Shown: positions 8,915-19,313, counted from the stretch's first letter. The stretch is DNA of 64,000 nt from Shewanella pneumatophori (GCF_023283895.1 NZ_JAKILB010000005.1:248001-312000), one strand, 5' to 3'. Program-made: numbers and translations. The notes: generated from the sequence alone by a model not told the origin.

Positions 8915-9520
8915 ATGGATAAGTTAGGTCAGGAATGGGTATCTGCTGCCGTCGATGGTGAAATTGATGAGCACACGTTAGCTGAATTAGCGGCTGACGC
9001 AGATTCACATGAGCAGTGGCGTGATTATCATATGATTGGTGATGCCATGCGCGGTGAGTTACCAAAGACAATGTCTTTGGATCTTAGTGCCAGCATTATG
9101 GCTGCGATTGAAGACGAACCTGCAATTGTAGCGCCTCAGCCAGCGGCGGAGGTGAGTCAACCAGTTCGCAAATCAAGTGGTAAAATTATTCCACTGTTTA
9201 AGCAATTCGGCCAATACGCAATTGCTGCATCAGTTGCTTTAGTTGCTGTAGTCGGTGTGCAAAACTACAATCAAGAAACCTTGGTTGAAAGTTCACCTTT
9301 ACCAGTACTAAATACTCGACCATTAATCGGTAGCGCTTCACCTGTTAGTCTGCAAACTGGCGCAGTACAGCAAAACCAAAGCTATACAAATGATCAAGTT
9401 GCTGACCAACGTCGCCGTATAAATGCTTATATTCAAGATCATATGTTGCAACAAAGATTGAATAATGGAGTGAATATCGACGACAATAGCGAGGCCGATA
9501 CTACACCTGTTGCTCAATAA
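8915..9520 (+). CDS. rseA: Anti-sigma-E factor RseA
   Basis: Single-pass membrane protein that holds sigma-E inactive until it is cut by DegS and RseP. The N-terminal cytoplasmic anti-sigma domain (EWVSAAVDGEIDEHTL ... WRDYHMIGDAMRGE) covers residues 1-85. One membrane segment (YAIAASVALVAVVGV) lies at about 101-115, and a periplasmic tail of about 85 residues follows. 201 residues is normal. It lies between rpoE and rseB, 12 bases before the latter. Confidence 0.95.
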   Translation: MDKLGQEWVSAAVDGEIDEHTLAELAADADSHEQWRDYHMIGDAMRGELPKTMSLDLSASIMAAIEDEPAIVAPQPAAEVSQPVRKSSGKIIPLFKQFGQYAIAASVALVAVVGVQNYNQETLVESSPLPVLNTRPLIGSASPVSLQTGAVQQNQSYTNDQVADQRRRINAYIQDHMLQQRLNNGVNIDDNSEADTTPVAQ

Positions 9521-9532
9521 TGAGGAGTTAGC

Positions 9533-10465
9533 TTGCGTCTAATCCTGTTGGCTATTTTAGCCATGAGTTTTCCCGCGATGGCGCGGGAAGACATGCCCGC
9601 CAAAGCTTGGCTAGAAAATATGAGCCAAGCCCTGCGAGAACAAGAATTTAAAATTTCCCTGATCCAGCTGCAATCTGATCATATTCGCCCATTGGTTTAT
9701 ATCCACGGTAAAGTGAATGATCAAGAAGTTGCATTTTTAGAGCACCTAAACGGTCCGCCTAAAAATGCAGTAAGAGTTGGTAATACAGTGACTTTTATCG
9801 AGCATGATCAACCCGCTTATAGCGTTCACTCTAGCCGCATCCAAGGAGTTATCCCTGCGGCACTAGCTGATGATGTGTCTAAGCTAGAAGAGGGCTATCA
9901 GTTTGTACTTGGTGGCCGCAGTCGTATTGCTGGTCGTCCAGGACAACTTGTTCGCATTATTCCAACTGACACCAATCGTTATGGTTACCAAGTGTGGTTG
10001 GATATGGACACGTACTTACCATTACGATTCGATATGATCAGTGTTGATAAGCAGTTACTTGAGCAACTGTTGGTTGTTGAACTGTTAGTGCTTGATGAAG
10101 TCCCTGCAATTTTAAAAGAAGCCTATAAGCAAGAATGGCCGGCGGTAATGTCACAGTCAGACCGAGATAGTGGTGAAGATTGGCAATTTAGCTGGTTGCC
10201 TGCAGGCTTTAAAGTACTCATTAAAGATCAGCATAGGCTGATAGGCAGTAAAGAAGCGGTCGAGTATATTGCTATTAGTGATGGCTTAGCTAATATTTCT
10301 GTTTATGTTGCAAAGGCTGGGGAAGCGCCACTTCCTGAAGAGCTAGTGATCAGAAATGGCTTATCTTTAGCGACAGAACGCGTTGGGAATGCCGAGGTGG
10401 TTGCTGTTGGTAAAGTGCCAGCAGAAACACTAAGTCGCATCGCCAAGAGCATCATGTTGCAATAA
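9533..10465 (+). CDS. rseB: Periplasmic sigma-E regulator RseB
   Basis: Binds the periplasmic part of RseA and protects it from DegS until lipopolysaccharide or lipoprotein signals arrive. A signal peptide (MRLILLAILAMSFPAMA) is followed by the MucB/RseB two-domain, LolA-like fold (PAKAWLENMSQALREQEFKIS at the start of the mature chain). It starts with TTG at 9533; GAGGAG six bases before supports this rare start. 310 residues is normal. Confidence 0.95.
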   Translation: MRLILLAILAMSFPAMAREDMPAKAWLENMSQALREQEFKISLIQLQSDHIRPLVYIHGKVNDQEVAFLEHLNGPPKNAVRVGNTVTFIEHDQPAYSVHSSRIQGVIPAALADDVSKLEEGYQFVLGGRSRIAGRPGQLVRIIPTDTNRYGYQVWLDMDTYLPLRFDMISVDKQLLEQLLVVELLVLDEVPAILKEAYKQEWPAVMSQSDRDSGEDWQFSWLPAGFKVLIKDQHRLIGSKEAVEYIAISDGLANISVYVAKAGEAPLPEELVIRNGLSLATERVGNAEVVAVGKVPAETLSRIAKSIMLQ

Positions 10466-10477
10466 TAGGGTTTTATC

Positions 10478-10942
10478 ATGATGGAAGAAGTCGCTAGAGT
10501 TGTCGCTAATGGCAACTCTGGTTGGGTTGTGGTTGAAGTCGAAATGAAAAGTGCCTGTAATCACTGCGAAACTAGTGAGTCTTGTGGCACTTCTGCTGTA
10601 TCAAAAGCGTTTTCGCCAAAGGTGCAGCGTTTTTCAATTCAAAGTGAGCAACAGTATGCTAAGGGTGAGCGTCTAAAATTAGGTTTACCCGAAAGCGTTA
10701 TCTTAAAGGCGGCAACCTTGGTGTATATCTTGCCGTTATTTGGTTTTTTTATCGGTGCCTTTCTCGGTAATTTAATTGCCAAGTTAGCAGAAGTTCACCC
10801 TGATTTATTTGCTATATCAGCAGGCGTACTTGGTGGCTTTTTGTTTTGGGCCATCGGGAAAAAAGCGGCGAAAAAATTAGAAGAACATGCTCAACCTATC
10901 ATTATTAAATCCTTAGGGAAGCCAATCGAAATCGCCCATTAA
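10478..10942 (+). CDS. rseC: RseC, membrane protein of the sigma-E operon
   Basis: Inner-membrane protein of 154 residues with two membrane segments (about 75-95 and 103-125). The cytoplasmic N-terminal part has the family's cysteine cluster, CNHCETSESCGTS. Related proteins take part in SoxR reduction and electron transfer (RsxC/Rnf-linked); its link to sigma-E is weak in E. coli. ATG 10478 is followed at once by a second ATG at 10481, so the start is uncertain by one codon. It is last in the rpoE operon. Confidence 0.92.
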   Translation: MMEEVARVVANGNSGWVVVEVEMKSACNHCETSESCGTSAVSKAFSPKVQRFSIQSEQQYAKGERLKLGLPESVILKAATLVYILPLFGFFIGAFLGNLIAKLAEVHPDLFAISAGVLGGFLFWAIGKKAAKKLEEHAQPIIIKSLGKPIEIAH

Positions 10943-10972
10943 CGATAATGGCGACCTTATCGTGATTATTTC
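10942..10972 (+). terminator. Possible terminator after rseC
   Basis: Perfect seven-base stem ACGATAA / TTATCGT overlapping the rseC stop, followed by GATTATTTCCC. The T-run is poor, so it may only be partial. Confidence 0.35.
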
Positions 10973-10994
10973 CCTGCTATTCACATTATAAAAA

Positions 10995-11023
10995 TTGGTA
11001 TTAAAGCTGCAATCGGGTACAAT
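10995..11023 (+). promoter_or_regulatory. Sigma-70-type promoter of lepA
   Basis: TTGGTA (10995-11000), exactly 17 bases, TACAAT (11018-11023). Transcription would begin near 11030, about 43 bases before the lepA ATG. It also rules out the longer reading frame that begins at 10995, because that TTG is the -35 box. Confidence 0.6.
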
Positions 11024-11072
11024 TCTGCACTTTAAAATTTTTATCAACTTCGAGTTAAGTCATCCCAGCATA

Positions 11073-12863
11073 ATGAAGCATATTAGAAACTTTTCAATTA
11101 TTGCCCATATTGACCACGGCAAATCAACACTATCAGATCGCCTTATTCAAGAATGCGGTGGCTTAACCGATCGTGAAATGGCAGCGCAAGTTCTTGACTC
11201 AATGGATATTGAGCGTGAGCGCGGTATTACGATTAAAGCCCAAAGCGTAACATTGGATTATCTAGCGAATGATGGTGAAACTTATCAGTTAAACTTCATT
11301 GATACTCCAGGCCATGTTGATTTCTCATACGAAGTATCACGTTCGCTAGCAGCTTGTGAAGGTGCATTGTTGGTTGTTGATGCGGGTCAAGGCGTAGAAG
11401 CGCAAACACTTGCTAACTGTTATACAGCACTAGAAATGGATATGGACGTAGTTCCTGTTCTAAACAAGATCGATTTACCACAGGCTGACCCTGATCGTGT
11501 GGCTGAAGAGATTGAAGACATCGTAGGTATCGAAGCAACTGACGCTGTGCGCTGTTCTGCTAAAACTGGTATCGGTATTAAAGATGTACTAGAAGTAATT
11601 GTTGATCAAATTCCACCACCAGAAGGCGATACAGAAGGCCCACTACAGGCGCTAATCATCGATTCTTGGTTCGACAGCTACTTAGGCGTTGTATCTTTAG
11701 TACGTATTAAAAATGGTGTACTGAAAAAAGGCGACAAGTTTAAGGTTATGTCTACAGGACAAACCCATAACGCTGACCGCGTAGGTATTTTTACACCTAA
11801 GCAAACCGATACCGCAGAGCTAAAAACCGGTGAGGTAGGCTTTGTTATTGCGGGTATTAAAGAGATCCACGGCGCGCCAGTTGGTGATACTTTAACTCAC
11901 GCTAAGCACGGTGCACTAGAGCCGTTACCAGGCTTTAAGCGCGTTAAACCACAGGTTTATGCGGGTGTATTCCCAATTTCTACCGATGATTACGAAAACT
12001 TCCGTGATGCACTAAACAAGCTAAGCTTGAATGATGCTTCATTGTTTTTCGAGCCAGAAACATCGTCTGCACTAGGTTTTGGTTTCCGTATTGGTTTCTT
12101 GGGTCTGCTACACATGGAGATCATTCAAGAGCGTCTAGAGCGTGAATATAATCTTGAGCTGATCACTACAGCACCAACCGTAGTTTATGAAATTGTTCAG
12201 ACTAATGGTGACATTATCTATGTAGATAACCCATCAGATCTGCCAGCGGTGAACAACATTGCGGAGATGCGCGAGCCTATCGTTGAAACCAATATTCTGG
12301 TTCCAAAAGAATATTTAGGTAACGTGATCACCTTATGTATCGAAAAACGTGGTGTGCAAACTAATTTGGTTTACCATGGTAACCAAGTTGCATTGACCTA
12401 CGAACTGCCTATGGCTGAAGTCGTTATGGACTTCTTTGACCGTCTAAAGTCAACCAGTCGTGGTTATGCATCACTAGAATATAACTTTATCCGTTTTGAG
12501 CCAGCTGACATGGTGCGTTTGGATATCTTGATTAACGGCGACAGAGTCGACGCGTTAGCTATGATTATCCATAAAGGTTTGATCCGTACTAAAGGTCTAG
12601 CGCTAGTGAATAAGATGAAAGAGCTTATTCCACGCCAGATGTTTGATATTGCGGTACAAGCAGCCGTTGGTAGCCAGATTATTGCGCGTTCATCAATTAA
12701 AGCTATGCGTAAAGACGTAACTGCTAAGTGTTATGGTGGTGACGTTTCGCGTAAGAAGAAACTATTGAACAAGCAGAAAGAAGGTAAGAAACGCATGAAG
12801 CAAGTTGGTAACGTGGAAGTGCCACAAGAAGCCTTCTTAGCGGTACTAAAGCTTAACGATTAA
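11073..12863 (+). CDS. lepA: Elongation factor 4 (LepA)
   Basis: Ribosome-bound GTPase that influences initiation and back-translocation. 596 residues from ATG 11073 ([19 protein letters not shown]). G1 is AHIDHGKST, then [10 protein letters not shown] (switch I), DTPGHVDF (G3), NKIDLP (G4) and CSAKTG (G5). The EF4-specific C-terminal domain ends in [25 protein letters not shown]. The longer open frame upstream is rejected because homology starts at 11073 and a promoter overlaps the extension. A terminator separates it from lepB. Confidence 0.97.
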   Translation: MKHIRNFSIIAHIDHGKSTLSDRLIQECGGLTDREMAAQVLDSMDIERERGITIKAQSVTLDYLANDGETYQLNFIDTPGHVDFSYEVSRSLAACEGALLVVDAGQGVEAQTLANCYTALEMDMDVVPVLNKIDLPQADPDRVAEEIEDIVGIEATDAVRCSAKTGIGIKDVLEVIVDQIPPPEGDTEGPLQALIIDSWFDSYLGVVSLVRIKNGVLKKGDKFKVMSTGQTHNADRVGIFTPKQTDTAELKTGEVGFVIAGIKEIHGAPVGDTLTHAKHGALEPLPGFKRVKPQVYAGVFPISTDDYENFRDALNKLSLNDASLFFEPETSSALGFGFRIGFLGLLHMEIIQERLEREYNLELITTAPTVVYEIVQTNGDIIYVDNPSDLPAVNNIAEMREPIVETNILVPKEYLGNVITLCIEKRGVQTNLVYHGNQVALTYELPMAEVVMDFFDRLKSTSRGYASLEYNFIRFEPADMVRLDILINGDRVDALAMIIHKGLIRTKGLALVNKMKELIPRQMFDIAVQAAVGSQIIARSSIKAMRKDVTAKCYGGDVSRKKKLLNKQKEGKKRMKQVGNVEVPQEAFLAVLKLND

Positions 12864-12898
12864 GCAAGTCGATTAAGAATTGTTAATAAATCGCTAGA

Positions 12899-12926
12899 CT
12901 AAGCGCCGCAGTTTGCGGCGCTTTCA
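12899..12926 (+). terminator. Intrinsic terminator after lepA
   Basis: Perfect nine-base GC-rich stem AGCGCCGCA / TGCGGCGCT with a three-base loop, followed by TTTC. The T-run is short. Confidence 0.65.
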
Positions 12927-13001
12927 TTACAGGCGTATAACCTTAAAGACAATGGCATTTTCGCCATGCTACAGACAATGTTTGGCAGGAGTTAATTAAT
13001 A

Positions 13002-13919
13002 ATGGCAGCCCATTTTTCTCTAATTTTGGTATTGGTGACCTTAGGCAGCGGTTTAGTTTGGTTGGTTGATGCATTAGTTTTTGCACCGAACCGCCGCGAG
13101 AAGTTGGCAAGTGCGCAGGCAGCTCACACGGATTTGAGTGATGAGGCTGCAGAAGAAATTATGCGCGAGTCTGCAATTGTTGAAACATCGAAGTCTATCT
13201 TCCCTGTTATTGCGTTCGTACTTATTTTGCGTTCTTTCATTTACGAACCATTTCAAATTCCATCAGGTTCAATGAAACCAACGTTGTTAGTTGGCGACTT
13301 TATATTGGTTGAGAAATTCAGCTACGGTATTAAAGATCCTGTGTGGCGCTCAACATTACTTGAAACAGGTAAGCCTGAGCGTGGTGATGTTGCCGTCTTT
13401 AAATACCCAATGAATCCGCAAATCGATTACATTAAGCGTATTGTAGGCTTGCCGGGTGACCGCGTGATCTATCGTAATAAAGAGCTTTATATTCAACCGG
13501 CTTGTGCGGAAGGTCAAAGCCCTTGCCCAGAGCTTAAAATCGTTGATCGAGTAGAAGTTAATCGCGGCGAGTTTTCACAAAGCGGTATGCCACTTATTCG
13601 TTATAAAGAGCAGTTAGGTGACATCACCCATGATACTTTGGTGAATCCTGCAATTCCTGACCGTATAAACCATTTCTTCCGCCAAGAAAATGTACCGTTA
13701 ACTGAGTTTATCGTACCTGAAGGCCAGTACTTTGCTATGGGCGATAACCGTGACAACAGCACTGACAGCCGTTTCTGGGGCTTTGTGCCTGAAGAGAATT
13801 TAGTGGGTAAAGCTGTGGCTATTTGGATCAGTTTTGAATTCGATAGAAGGCCATCAGACTTTTTACCGACTTGGATCCCAACAGGGGTTCGTTTTAACCG
13901 TGTAGGCGGAATTGTGTAA
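13002..13919 (+). CDS. lepB: Signal peptidase I
   Basis: Cuts signal peptides from exported proteins at the outer face of the inner membrane. Two N-terminal membrane segments (about residues 5-27 and 66-80) are followed by the catalytic serine in IPSGSMKPT (Ser90) and the general-base lysine in [12 protein letters not shown] (Lys145). Then come [14 protein letters not shown] and the C-terminal barrel. 305 residues. It lies two bases before rnc, so lepB-rnc-era is one unit. Confidence 0.97.
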   Translation: MAAHFSLILVLVTLGSGLVWLVDALVFAPNRREKLASAQAAHTDLSDEAAEEIMRESAIVETSKSIFPVIAFVLILRSFIYEPFQIPSGSMKPTLLVGDFILVEKFSYGIKDPVWRSTLLETGKPERGDVAVFKYPMNPQIDYIKRIVGLPGDRVIYRNKELYIQPACAEGQSPCPELKIVDRVEVNRGEFSQSGMPLIRYKEQLGDITHDTLVNPAIPDRINHFFRQENVPLTEFIVPEGQYFAMGDNRDNSTDSRFWGFVPEENLVGKAVAIWISFEFDRRPSDFLPTWIPTGVRFNRVGGIV

Positions 13920-13921
13920 TT

Positions 13922-14599
13922 ATGGAACCAATTAAAAACATTCCACGTTTGTGCCGTACTTTAGGGTACGAGTTCAGCGAAAAAGGATTTTTAGATCAAG
14001 CGTTAACTCACCGTAGTGCTTCGAATAAGCATAATGAAAGGTTGGAGTTTTTAGGAGACTCTATTCTTTCTATCGTGATTTCTGATGCCTTATACCATCA
14101 GTTTCCGGCGGCAACTGAAGGCGATTTAAGTCGTATGAGAGCGACCTTAGTGTGCGGCAAAATGCTCGCTGAAATCGCTGTTGAGTTTAAATTAGGTGAT
14201 TACCTAAAGCTTGGTCCTGGTGAGTTGAAAAGTGGTGGCTTTAGACGTGAGTCGATTTTAGCCGACGCTGTTGAGGCGATTATTGGTGCGATATACCTAG
14301 ATTCTGATATCGAAAAGTGCCGTTCTTTAGTGCTTAGTTGGTATGAGTCACGTTTGAAAGTGATTGAGCCTATCAACCAAAAAGACCCTAAAACTTTACT
14401 GCAAGAATATTTGCAGAAGTTTAGAAAACCACTGCCAGTTTATAAAGTGGTCCATACTGAAGGTGATGCTCATGAGCAAACTTTCACTGTTGAATGTATT
14501 GTAGAAGACTTGAGCCAGGCCGTAATTGGAGTAGCCAGTTCTCGCAGAAAAGCGGAACAGAGTGCTGCTGCTCAAGTATTGGAGTTAATTAAGAAATGA
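13922..14599 (+). CDS. rnc: Ribonuclease III
   Basis: Double-strand-specific RNase that processes rRNA and some mRNAs. The catalytic signature [13 protein letters not shown] is near residue 40, with [10 protein letters not shown] following and a C-terminal double-stranded RNA-binding domain (about 155-225). 225 residues is normal. The stop overlaps the era start by four bases (ATGA), as in most gammaproteobacteria. Confidence 0.97.
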   Translation: MEPIKNIPRLCRTLGYEFSEKGFLDQALTHRSASNKHNERLEFLGDSILSIVISDALYHQFPAATEGDLSRMRATLVCGKMLAEIAVEFKLGDYLKLGPGELKSGGFRRESILADAVEAIIGAIYLDSDIEKCRSLVLSWYESRLKVIEPINQKDPKTLLQEYLQKFRKPLPVYKVVHTEGDAHEQTFTVECIVEDLSQAVIGVASSRRKAEQSAAAQVLELIKK

Positions 14600-15588
14600 G
14601 TGACAACAAAGATTTACCTGAAAGCCACGAGCCAAGTTTAGACGAGCTATTGGCGAACATGAACAACCCATCGTCAGCAGTTAAGTACGCAGTTACTTAT
14701 TGCGGTATGGTGGCGATTGTGGGTCGTCCAAATGTGGGTAAATCAACACTACTGAATAAGCTTTTAGGGCAAAAGATCAGTATTACTTCGAAGAAACCGC
14801 AAACTACGCGTCACCGTATTATGGGTATTCATACCGATGGTCCGCGTCAGGTGGTATTTATTGATACACCAGGTTTGCACATCGAAGAAAAACGCGCCAT
14901 TAACCGTTTAATGAACCGTGCAGCAGCAAGCTCGCTAGCTGAAGTTAGCCTAGTAGTGTTTGTTGTTGACGGCATGAATTGGACGCCAGATGACGAAATG
15001 GTACTGCGTAAACTGCAAAGCCGTGACGATGGCCGTAAGACGATTCTAGCCATTAATAAAGTCGATAATATTAAAGATAAAGAAGCGCTTTTCCCGCATC
15101 TTGAAGAGTTATCGAAGAAGTTCCCGTTTGATGAAATCCTGCCGATTTCAGCAACCCAAGGTACTAACGTTCAGCGTATCTTAGATATGTCAGTTGCCTC
15201 AGTGCCAGAGTCGCCACATTACTTCCCTGAAGACTATGTGACCGACCGTTCGCAAAAGTTTATGGCATCTGAAATCGTGCGTGAAAAGCTAATGCGCTTT
15301 TTGGGTGACGAATTGCCATACGATTGTACGGTTGAGATCGAACAGTTTAAGATGATGGAAAACGGCGTATACCAGATCAACGCATTGGTACTTGTTGAGC
15401 GTGAAACTCAAAAGCGTATGGTTATTGGTAACAAAGGTGAACGGATCAAGAAGATCAGCTCTGCAGCTCGTGTTGATATGGAAGTTTTGTTTGATAACAA
15501 GGTTTTCTTAGAAATGTGGGTTAAAGTCAAATCTGGTTGGGCAGATGACGAACGTGCATTACGCAGCTTAGGTTACGGTGACGAATAG
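14596..15588 (+). CDS. era: GTPase Era
   Basis: Essential GTPase that binds 16S rRNA during 30S assembly. Motifs: GRPNVGKST (G1), TTRHR (G2), DTPGLH (G3), NKVD (G4), then a KH domain with [20 protein letters not shown]. At 330 residues it is about 30 longer than E. coli Era because of an acidic N-terminal extension (residues 1-31). The ATGA overlap with rnc supports this start; internal ATG codons near residues 21 and 38 are alternatives. Confidence 0.96.
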   Translation: MSDNKDLPESHEPSLDELLANMNNPSSAVKYAVTYCGMVAIVGRPNVGKSTLLNKLLGQKISITSKKPQTTRHRIMGIHTDGPRQVVFIDTPGLHIEEKRAINRLMNRAAASSLAEVSLVVFVVDGMNWTPDDEMVLRKLQSRDDGRKTILAINKVDNIKDKEALFPHLEELSKKFPFDEILPISATQGTNVQRILDMSVASVPESPHYFPEDYVTDRSQKFMASEIVREKLMRFLGDELPYDCTVEIEQFKMMENGVYQINALVLVERETQKRMVIGNKGERIKKISSAARVDMEVLFDNKVFLEMWVKVKSGWADDERALRSLGYGDE

Positions 15589-15610
15589 TCGCTGTTAACT
15601 TAGCGGTGAA

Positions 15611-15645
15611 TGATGCCTCTTTTTAGTGATAAGAAGGGGCATTTT
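15611..15645 (+). terminator. Probable terminator after era
   Basis: ATGCCTCTT pairs imperfectly (G-T wobbles) with AAGGGGCAT, followed by TTTTTATT, 22 bases after the era stop and just before recO. Confidence 0.5.
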
Positions 15646-15669
15646 TATTACTGAATTGGAATAATCAAT

Positions 15670-16359
15670 ATGGAGCGTGGCTACGTTCTTCATAGTAGGC
15701 ATTTTCGTGATGGTAGCGTTATCGTTAACTTGCTGGTCGATGGTAAGGGGCGTGTTGATGCTGTTGCTCGCTTGGGCGGCGCAAAAAATTCCATTCGCAG
15801 TATCATTCAGCCGTTCCAACCCATAATATTCCAGCTGCATGGCAAGACAGACCTAAAAAATCTTAAACAGGTTGAAGCCGCAAGCCCTCCAGTTCCGTTA
15901 ACTGGAGATTGTTTGTATTCAGGCCTTTATCTTAATGAGCTGCTTATTCGTTGTTTGAGTGTGCAACATAGTGCTGAGGATCTATTTTTTGATTATCACC
16001 GCACTTTGATAGCTATGGCGACAGAGTTTGAGCAAAGCCAATTGAGATACTTTGAACATGCATTGCTTAAAGAACTGGGGACTATGCCGTCGCTGGACTT
16101 TGACCCAAGCGATGCGCCTATTACAGCAAGTGGTTTTTACCGTTTAGAGCCAGATCATGGTTTTACGCCTGTTATAGCTACCGCTTACAACCAGCATCGA
16201 TTTTTTACTGGAGAGATGCTTGTAGCCTTAAATGAACGCACTTTGACAGCTGCACATTTTGCGGAAGCTAAAAAATTAATGCGTCAACTATTGGCCCCCA
16301 TCCTAGGTGATAAACCGCTATATTCACGAACCTTGTTTGCAAAAAAGCCTCAAGCATAG
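15670..16359 (+). CDS. recO: DNA repair protein RecO
   Basis: Helps RecA load onto SSB-coated single-stranded DNA with RecR. 229 residues: an N-terminal OB fold (GYVLHSRHFRDGSVIVNLLVDGKGRVDAVARLG, in pieces) and a C-terminal helical domain. It starts at ATG 15670, in the usual place after era. The zinc-site cysteines of some RecO proteins are not obvious, as in other gammaproteobacterial members. Confidence 0.93.
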   Translation: MERGYVLHSRHFRDGSVIVNLLVDGKGRVDAVARLGGAKNSIRSIIQPFQPIIFQLHGKTDLKNLKQVEAASPPVPLTGDCLYSGLYLNELLIRCLSVQHSAEDLFFDYHRTLIAMATEFEQSQLRYFEHALLKELGTMPSLDFDPSDAPITASGFYRLEPDHGFTPVIATAYNQHRFFTGEMLVALNERTLTAAHFAEAKKLMRQLLAPILGDKPLYSRTLFAKKPQA

Positions 16360-16387
16360 CTAGGTTAAGCTGCAATTAATTAGTGAT

Positions 16388-16414
16388 TGTTTGGCCAGCG
16401 ATACTGGCTAAACA
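16388..16414 (+). other. Hairpin between recO and pdxJ
   Basis: TTGTTTGGCCAG pairs with CTGGCTAAACAG (one G/T step) around CGATA. No T-run follows, so it is not a standard terminator; it may be an mRNA processing or pausing site. Confidence 0.35.
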
Positions 16415-16470
16415 GCAACCCTATCAGTACAATGGCGTTTTTATTTCTGCTTATTTTTTAAGGAACAAAC

Positions 16471-17208
16471 ATGGGCCGGATCTTATTGGGCGTTAACATC
16501 GATCATATTGCGACTTTACGTCAGGCACGCGGTACAAATTATCCCGATCCAGTTCATGCGGCAGCTGTTGCAGAGCACGCTGGTGCAGAAGGTATCACTA
16601 TTCATTTACGCGAAGATCGTCGTCATATTATCGATCGTGATGTTTATACCTTAGCGAAAACCTTAAAAACGCGCATGAATTTAGAAATTGCCGTTACCGA
16701 AGAGATGCTTGATATAGCCTGCGAAGTTAAGCCAGCTTACGTTTGCTTAGTGCCAGAAAAGCGTGAAGAGTTAACCACTGAAGGTGGCCTTGATGTTGCG
16801 GGTCAGCAAGAGAAGATTGCTGCCGCTGTTGCGCGTTTAAGTAAAGAAGGCATTAAAGTGTCTTTGTTTATTGACGCAGATAGCACGCAAATTGATGCTG
16901 CGGTAGCGGTTGGAGCGCCAGTTATTGAAATTCATACCGGTTGCTATGCAGATGCAGAAACGGATTGCGAGCAAGCTGCAGAGCTAAAGCGCATTAGCGA
17001 CATGGCAACCTATGCCCATGCAAAGGGCCTAGTGGTAAATGCGGGCCATGGTTTGCATTATCATAACGTAAAAGCCATTGCTGCAATTCCAGAGCTTTAT
17101 GAGCTAAATATTGGCCACGCCATTATCGCTCGCGCGGCAATTGATGGTTTAGATACTGCTGTGCGTGATATGAAGCAGTTGATGCTAGAAGGTCGCCGCG
17201 GCGAGTAA
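16471..17208 (+). CDS. pdxJ: Pyridoxine 5'-phosphate synthase
   Basis: Last ring-forming step of vitamin B6 synthesis, from 1-deoxyxylulose-5-phosphate and 3-amino-1-hydroxyacetone phosphate. A 245-residue TIM barrel with [22 protein letters not shown] at the N-terminus (in pieces), [10 protein letters not shown], and [19 protein letters not shown] and [12 protein letters not shown]. It starts at ATG 16471 with AAGGAAC before it. Confidence 0.97.
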   Translation: MGRILLGVNIDHIATLRQARGTNYPDPVHAAAVAEHAGAEGITIHLREDRRHIIDRDVYTLAKTLKTRMNLEIAVTEEMLDIACEVKPAYVCLVPEKREELTTEGGLDVAGQQEKIAAAVARLSKEGIKVSLFIDADSTQIDAAVAVGAPVIEIHTGCYADAETDCEQAAELKRISDMATYAHAKGLVVNAGHGLHYHNVKAIAAIPELYELNIGHAIIARAAIDGLDTAVRDMKQLMLEGRRGE

Positions 17209-17230
17209 ACAACAATAGCTTTGATGTGAT

Positions 17231-17258
17231 TAAGCCGAAACATTTGTTTCGGCTTTTA
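17231..17258 (+). terminator. Intrinsic terminator after pdxJ
   Basis: Nine-base stem AGCCGAAAC / GTTTCGGCT with an ATTT loop and TTTTATT after it. acpS lies 35 bases downstream and may depend on read-through. Confidence 0.7.
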
Positions 17259-17293
17259 TTTGCCCCTAAATTGAGATGAGTTAGAGAACGATT

Positions 17294-17689
17294 ATGATTG
17301 TAGGTTTAGGCACTGACATTGTAGAAATTGCTCGAATTGAGGAGCGCATTCCGGCTGCAGGTGATGAAGCATTATTGAGTTGCCGTCTAGCCAAGCGTGT
17401 ACTAACTGAAGCTGAGTTCGAGTTTTTTATCTGTTCAACGCAACCGGGTCGTTACTTGGCTAAACGCTTTGCCGCTAAAGAGGCTGCGGCTAAAGCATTA
17501 GGAACCGGCATTGGCCGTGGTGTGTCTTTTCAGCATATTGAAATCAGTAATAATGAGCTAGGTGCACCTTTAGTTCAGTTTACTGCTGGCGCACAATTAA
17601 GGCTTGAAGAGCTTGGCGGTAGCCGGGCGCATATCTCAATTGCTGATGAAAAGCACTACGCTACCGCCACGGTAATTTTGGAATCTTAA
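17294..17689 (+). CDS. acpS: Holo-[acyl-carrier-protein] synthase
   Basis: Transfers phosphopantetheine from CoA to acyl carrier protein. 131 residues with the magnesium-binding Asp in GLGTDIVEIARIE and the YLAKRFAAKEAAAKALGTG motif carrying the catalytic Glu/Lys. pdxJ-acpS adjacency is conserved in proteobacteria. It ends 25 bases before the convergent acetyltransferase. Confidence 0.96.
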   Translation: MIVGLGTDIVEIARIEERIPAAGDEALLSCRLAKRVLTEAEFEFFICSTQPGRYLAKRFAAKEAAAKALGTGIGRGVSFQHIEISNNELGAPLVQFTAGAQLRLEELGGSRAHISIADEKHYATATVILES

Positions 17690-17714
17690 GTTGACCATTT
17701 GGTGAGTTGTACTT

Positions 17715-18239
17715 TTAGCCCTTAAATTGTAGTCGCTTACAGCGCATGACTTGCTCGCCATCACAAACTAGTTCACCAGTAAATTCAAAACCAAGCTGTT
17801 GATAAAGGCTAATAGCACTAAGGTTATTGGGGTACACACTTAGGTATATTTGCTGGCAATTAAAATGTTCAAATAAATCACTCAGCAGTAATTTGGCAAA
17901 ACCTTTACCTAAGCCTAGCCCTTGAAAACGTTTATCAATTAAAAAACGGTCAAACCACACTCTAGTTTGCTGGCTGGCTTCAGCTCGCTTTGTTTGCTCT
18001 AAATGTGTTGATGGCGTTAATTGCTCGCAATCGTCAAATTGGCCATACATGGCAAAACCTGCCATATCTTCACCATAATAAAGTGCTACAGGCTTGTATC
18101 GTGTATCCTCTTTAGCTTCTTGCAAGCAATCGGCTATTGGTTCGATAAACCCTATTTGCGCTGTGTTGAGCTCTAAATTGAGTAACGCAGGTAAATTTGC
18201 TGGGGTGATCTCTTGAATGCTTAATGTTGGGCGAGTCAT
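17715..18239 (-). CDS. GNAT-family N-acetyltransferase
   Basis: 174 residues. The acetyl-CoA site is clear in FQGLGLGKGFAKLLL (motif A, R/Q-x-x-G-x-G/A) and the C-terminal NNLSAISLYQQLGFEFTGE (motif B). The N-terminal part (ITPANLPALLNLEL) resembles diamine/spermidine acetyltransferases of the BltD type. The substrate cannot be read from sequence. A stand-alone gene on the minus strand. Confidence 0.8.
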   Translation of the reverse strand: MTRPTLSIQEITPANLPALLNLELNTAQIGFIEPIADCLQEAKEDTRYKPVALYYGEDMAGFAMYGQFDDCEQLTPSTHLEQTKRAEASQQTRVWFDRFLIDKRFQGLGLGKGFAKLLLSDLFEHFNCQQIYLSVYPNNLSAISLYQQLGFEFTGELVCDGEQVMRCKRLQFKG

Positions 18240-18371
18240 AAGGTGCTATTGAGTGTGTATTTATGCTGATTTTAACACTGATTGTATTGAAAGCTCTTTT
18301 GCTATTTTCAGGCTTTGGTCATTTGTGCGCACTTTAAGCGTTTAAATCTTAAAGTGCGCTAAAGAGTGTGT

Positions 18372-19313
18372 TTACTCGTCGTCAAATTGCTCTAAAAACA
18401 TTTTTGATGGCATAAAAAATAAGCAGCCTGTTTTAGCTTCAACAAAGTCGAGAAGGCGATCGTAATGGCCATTATCGTCTGCATTGATCATTTGGCTCAA
18501 AGAGGTTTCAATAATTGAGGGGGTGGCGGCAAAGCCGACAAACATAGTGCCGTGCTCCATTGCATTACCGTAAGGGCGATTTTGCCTAAGCATTTTTATC
18601 TCTTCGCCATCAATTTCAACCTTGCTCTTAGCATTGTGCGCCCATGCGGGCTTTTCTGCATCACTTAGCTCAACGTTGTCCATCTTAGTTCGACCAACGA
18701 CTTGCTCTTGATATTCAGTTGTCTGTTTGTCCCAAAGGCCTTGGCGGTCAATATAGCGCTGTACATGTAAATAACTACCGCCCCGATGTTGTTCGATGTC
18801 GTCCTTAACCAAGACAGCCTCGACTCTTTCATCACCATCAGGATTTTCAGTACCATCGACAAAATCAATCATGTCGCGGTTATCGAGGTACTTATACCCT
18901 TGTATGTCTTCAATTAAACAAGCAATGGCGCTAAAGCTATTGCGAATGTATTTCGCTGCTTGGAAGTTCAAATCAATTCGTTCTGATTTGATCATCACGA
19001 AGATATCGCCGCCGGTTGACGGGAAGTGACGTTCGCCATTTCGCATTTCCGGGAATATATGCAGCTCAGCAGGCATAGGATGCTCGGGAAACAATTGTGG
19101 CCACGCATTTGCTGAAAAACCGATAGAGACATTGAGATCTGCGCTGAGATCTTTGTGATTAATAGACTTTTCTATTCCAGCAATGGCAGCAATAGCGTCG
19201 CCAATGACCTCTGGCAGCTGCGCTGTCGGGATCAAGGAAAAAGTAAGGTACTCTACATGAGAGCTTGGATTAGATAATACGCCTGGTTGAGCAAGTGAGC
19301 AAAGCGTTGTCAT
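18372..19313 (-). CDS. DyP-type heme peroxidase (TyrA-like)
   Basis: Dye-decolorizing peroxidase of the class represented by Shewanella TyrA. The GXXDG-type motif is DFVDGTENPDGDER, with the distal Asp. The proximal heme His is in PAWAHNAKSKV, and LRQNRPYGN carries the conserved Arg. 313 residues from ATG 19313, where a GGGGA ribosome site lies just upstream; an earlier ATG (19361) would add 16 residues unlike the family. It has no signal peptide, so it is cytoplasmic or cargo of an encapsulin shell; no encapsulin gene is in the window. Confidence 0.9.
   Translation of the reverse strand: MTTLCSLAQPGVLSNPSSHVEYLTFSLIPTAQLPEVIGDAIAAIAGIEKSINHKDLSADLNVSIGFSANAWPQLFPEHPMPAELHIFPEMRNGERHFPSTGGDIFVMIKSERIDLNFQAAKYIRNSFSAIACLIEDIQGYKYLDNRDMIDFVDGTENPDGDERVEAVLVKDDIEQHRGGSYLHVQRYIDRQGLWDKQTTEYQEQVVGRTKMDNVELSDAEKPAWAHNAKSKVEIDGEEIKMLRQNRPYGNAMEHGTMFVGFAATPSIIETSLSQMINADDNGHYDRLLDFVEAKTGCLFFMPSKMFLEQFDDE

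Noticed and set aside
10995..11072. N-terminal extension of LepA by 26 codons
   Set aside because: It overlaps the -35 and -10 boxes of the lepA promoter and is not part of LepA homology.
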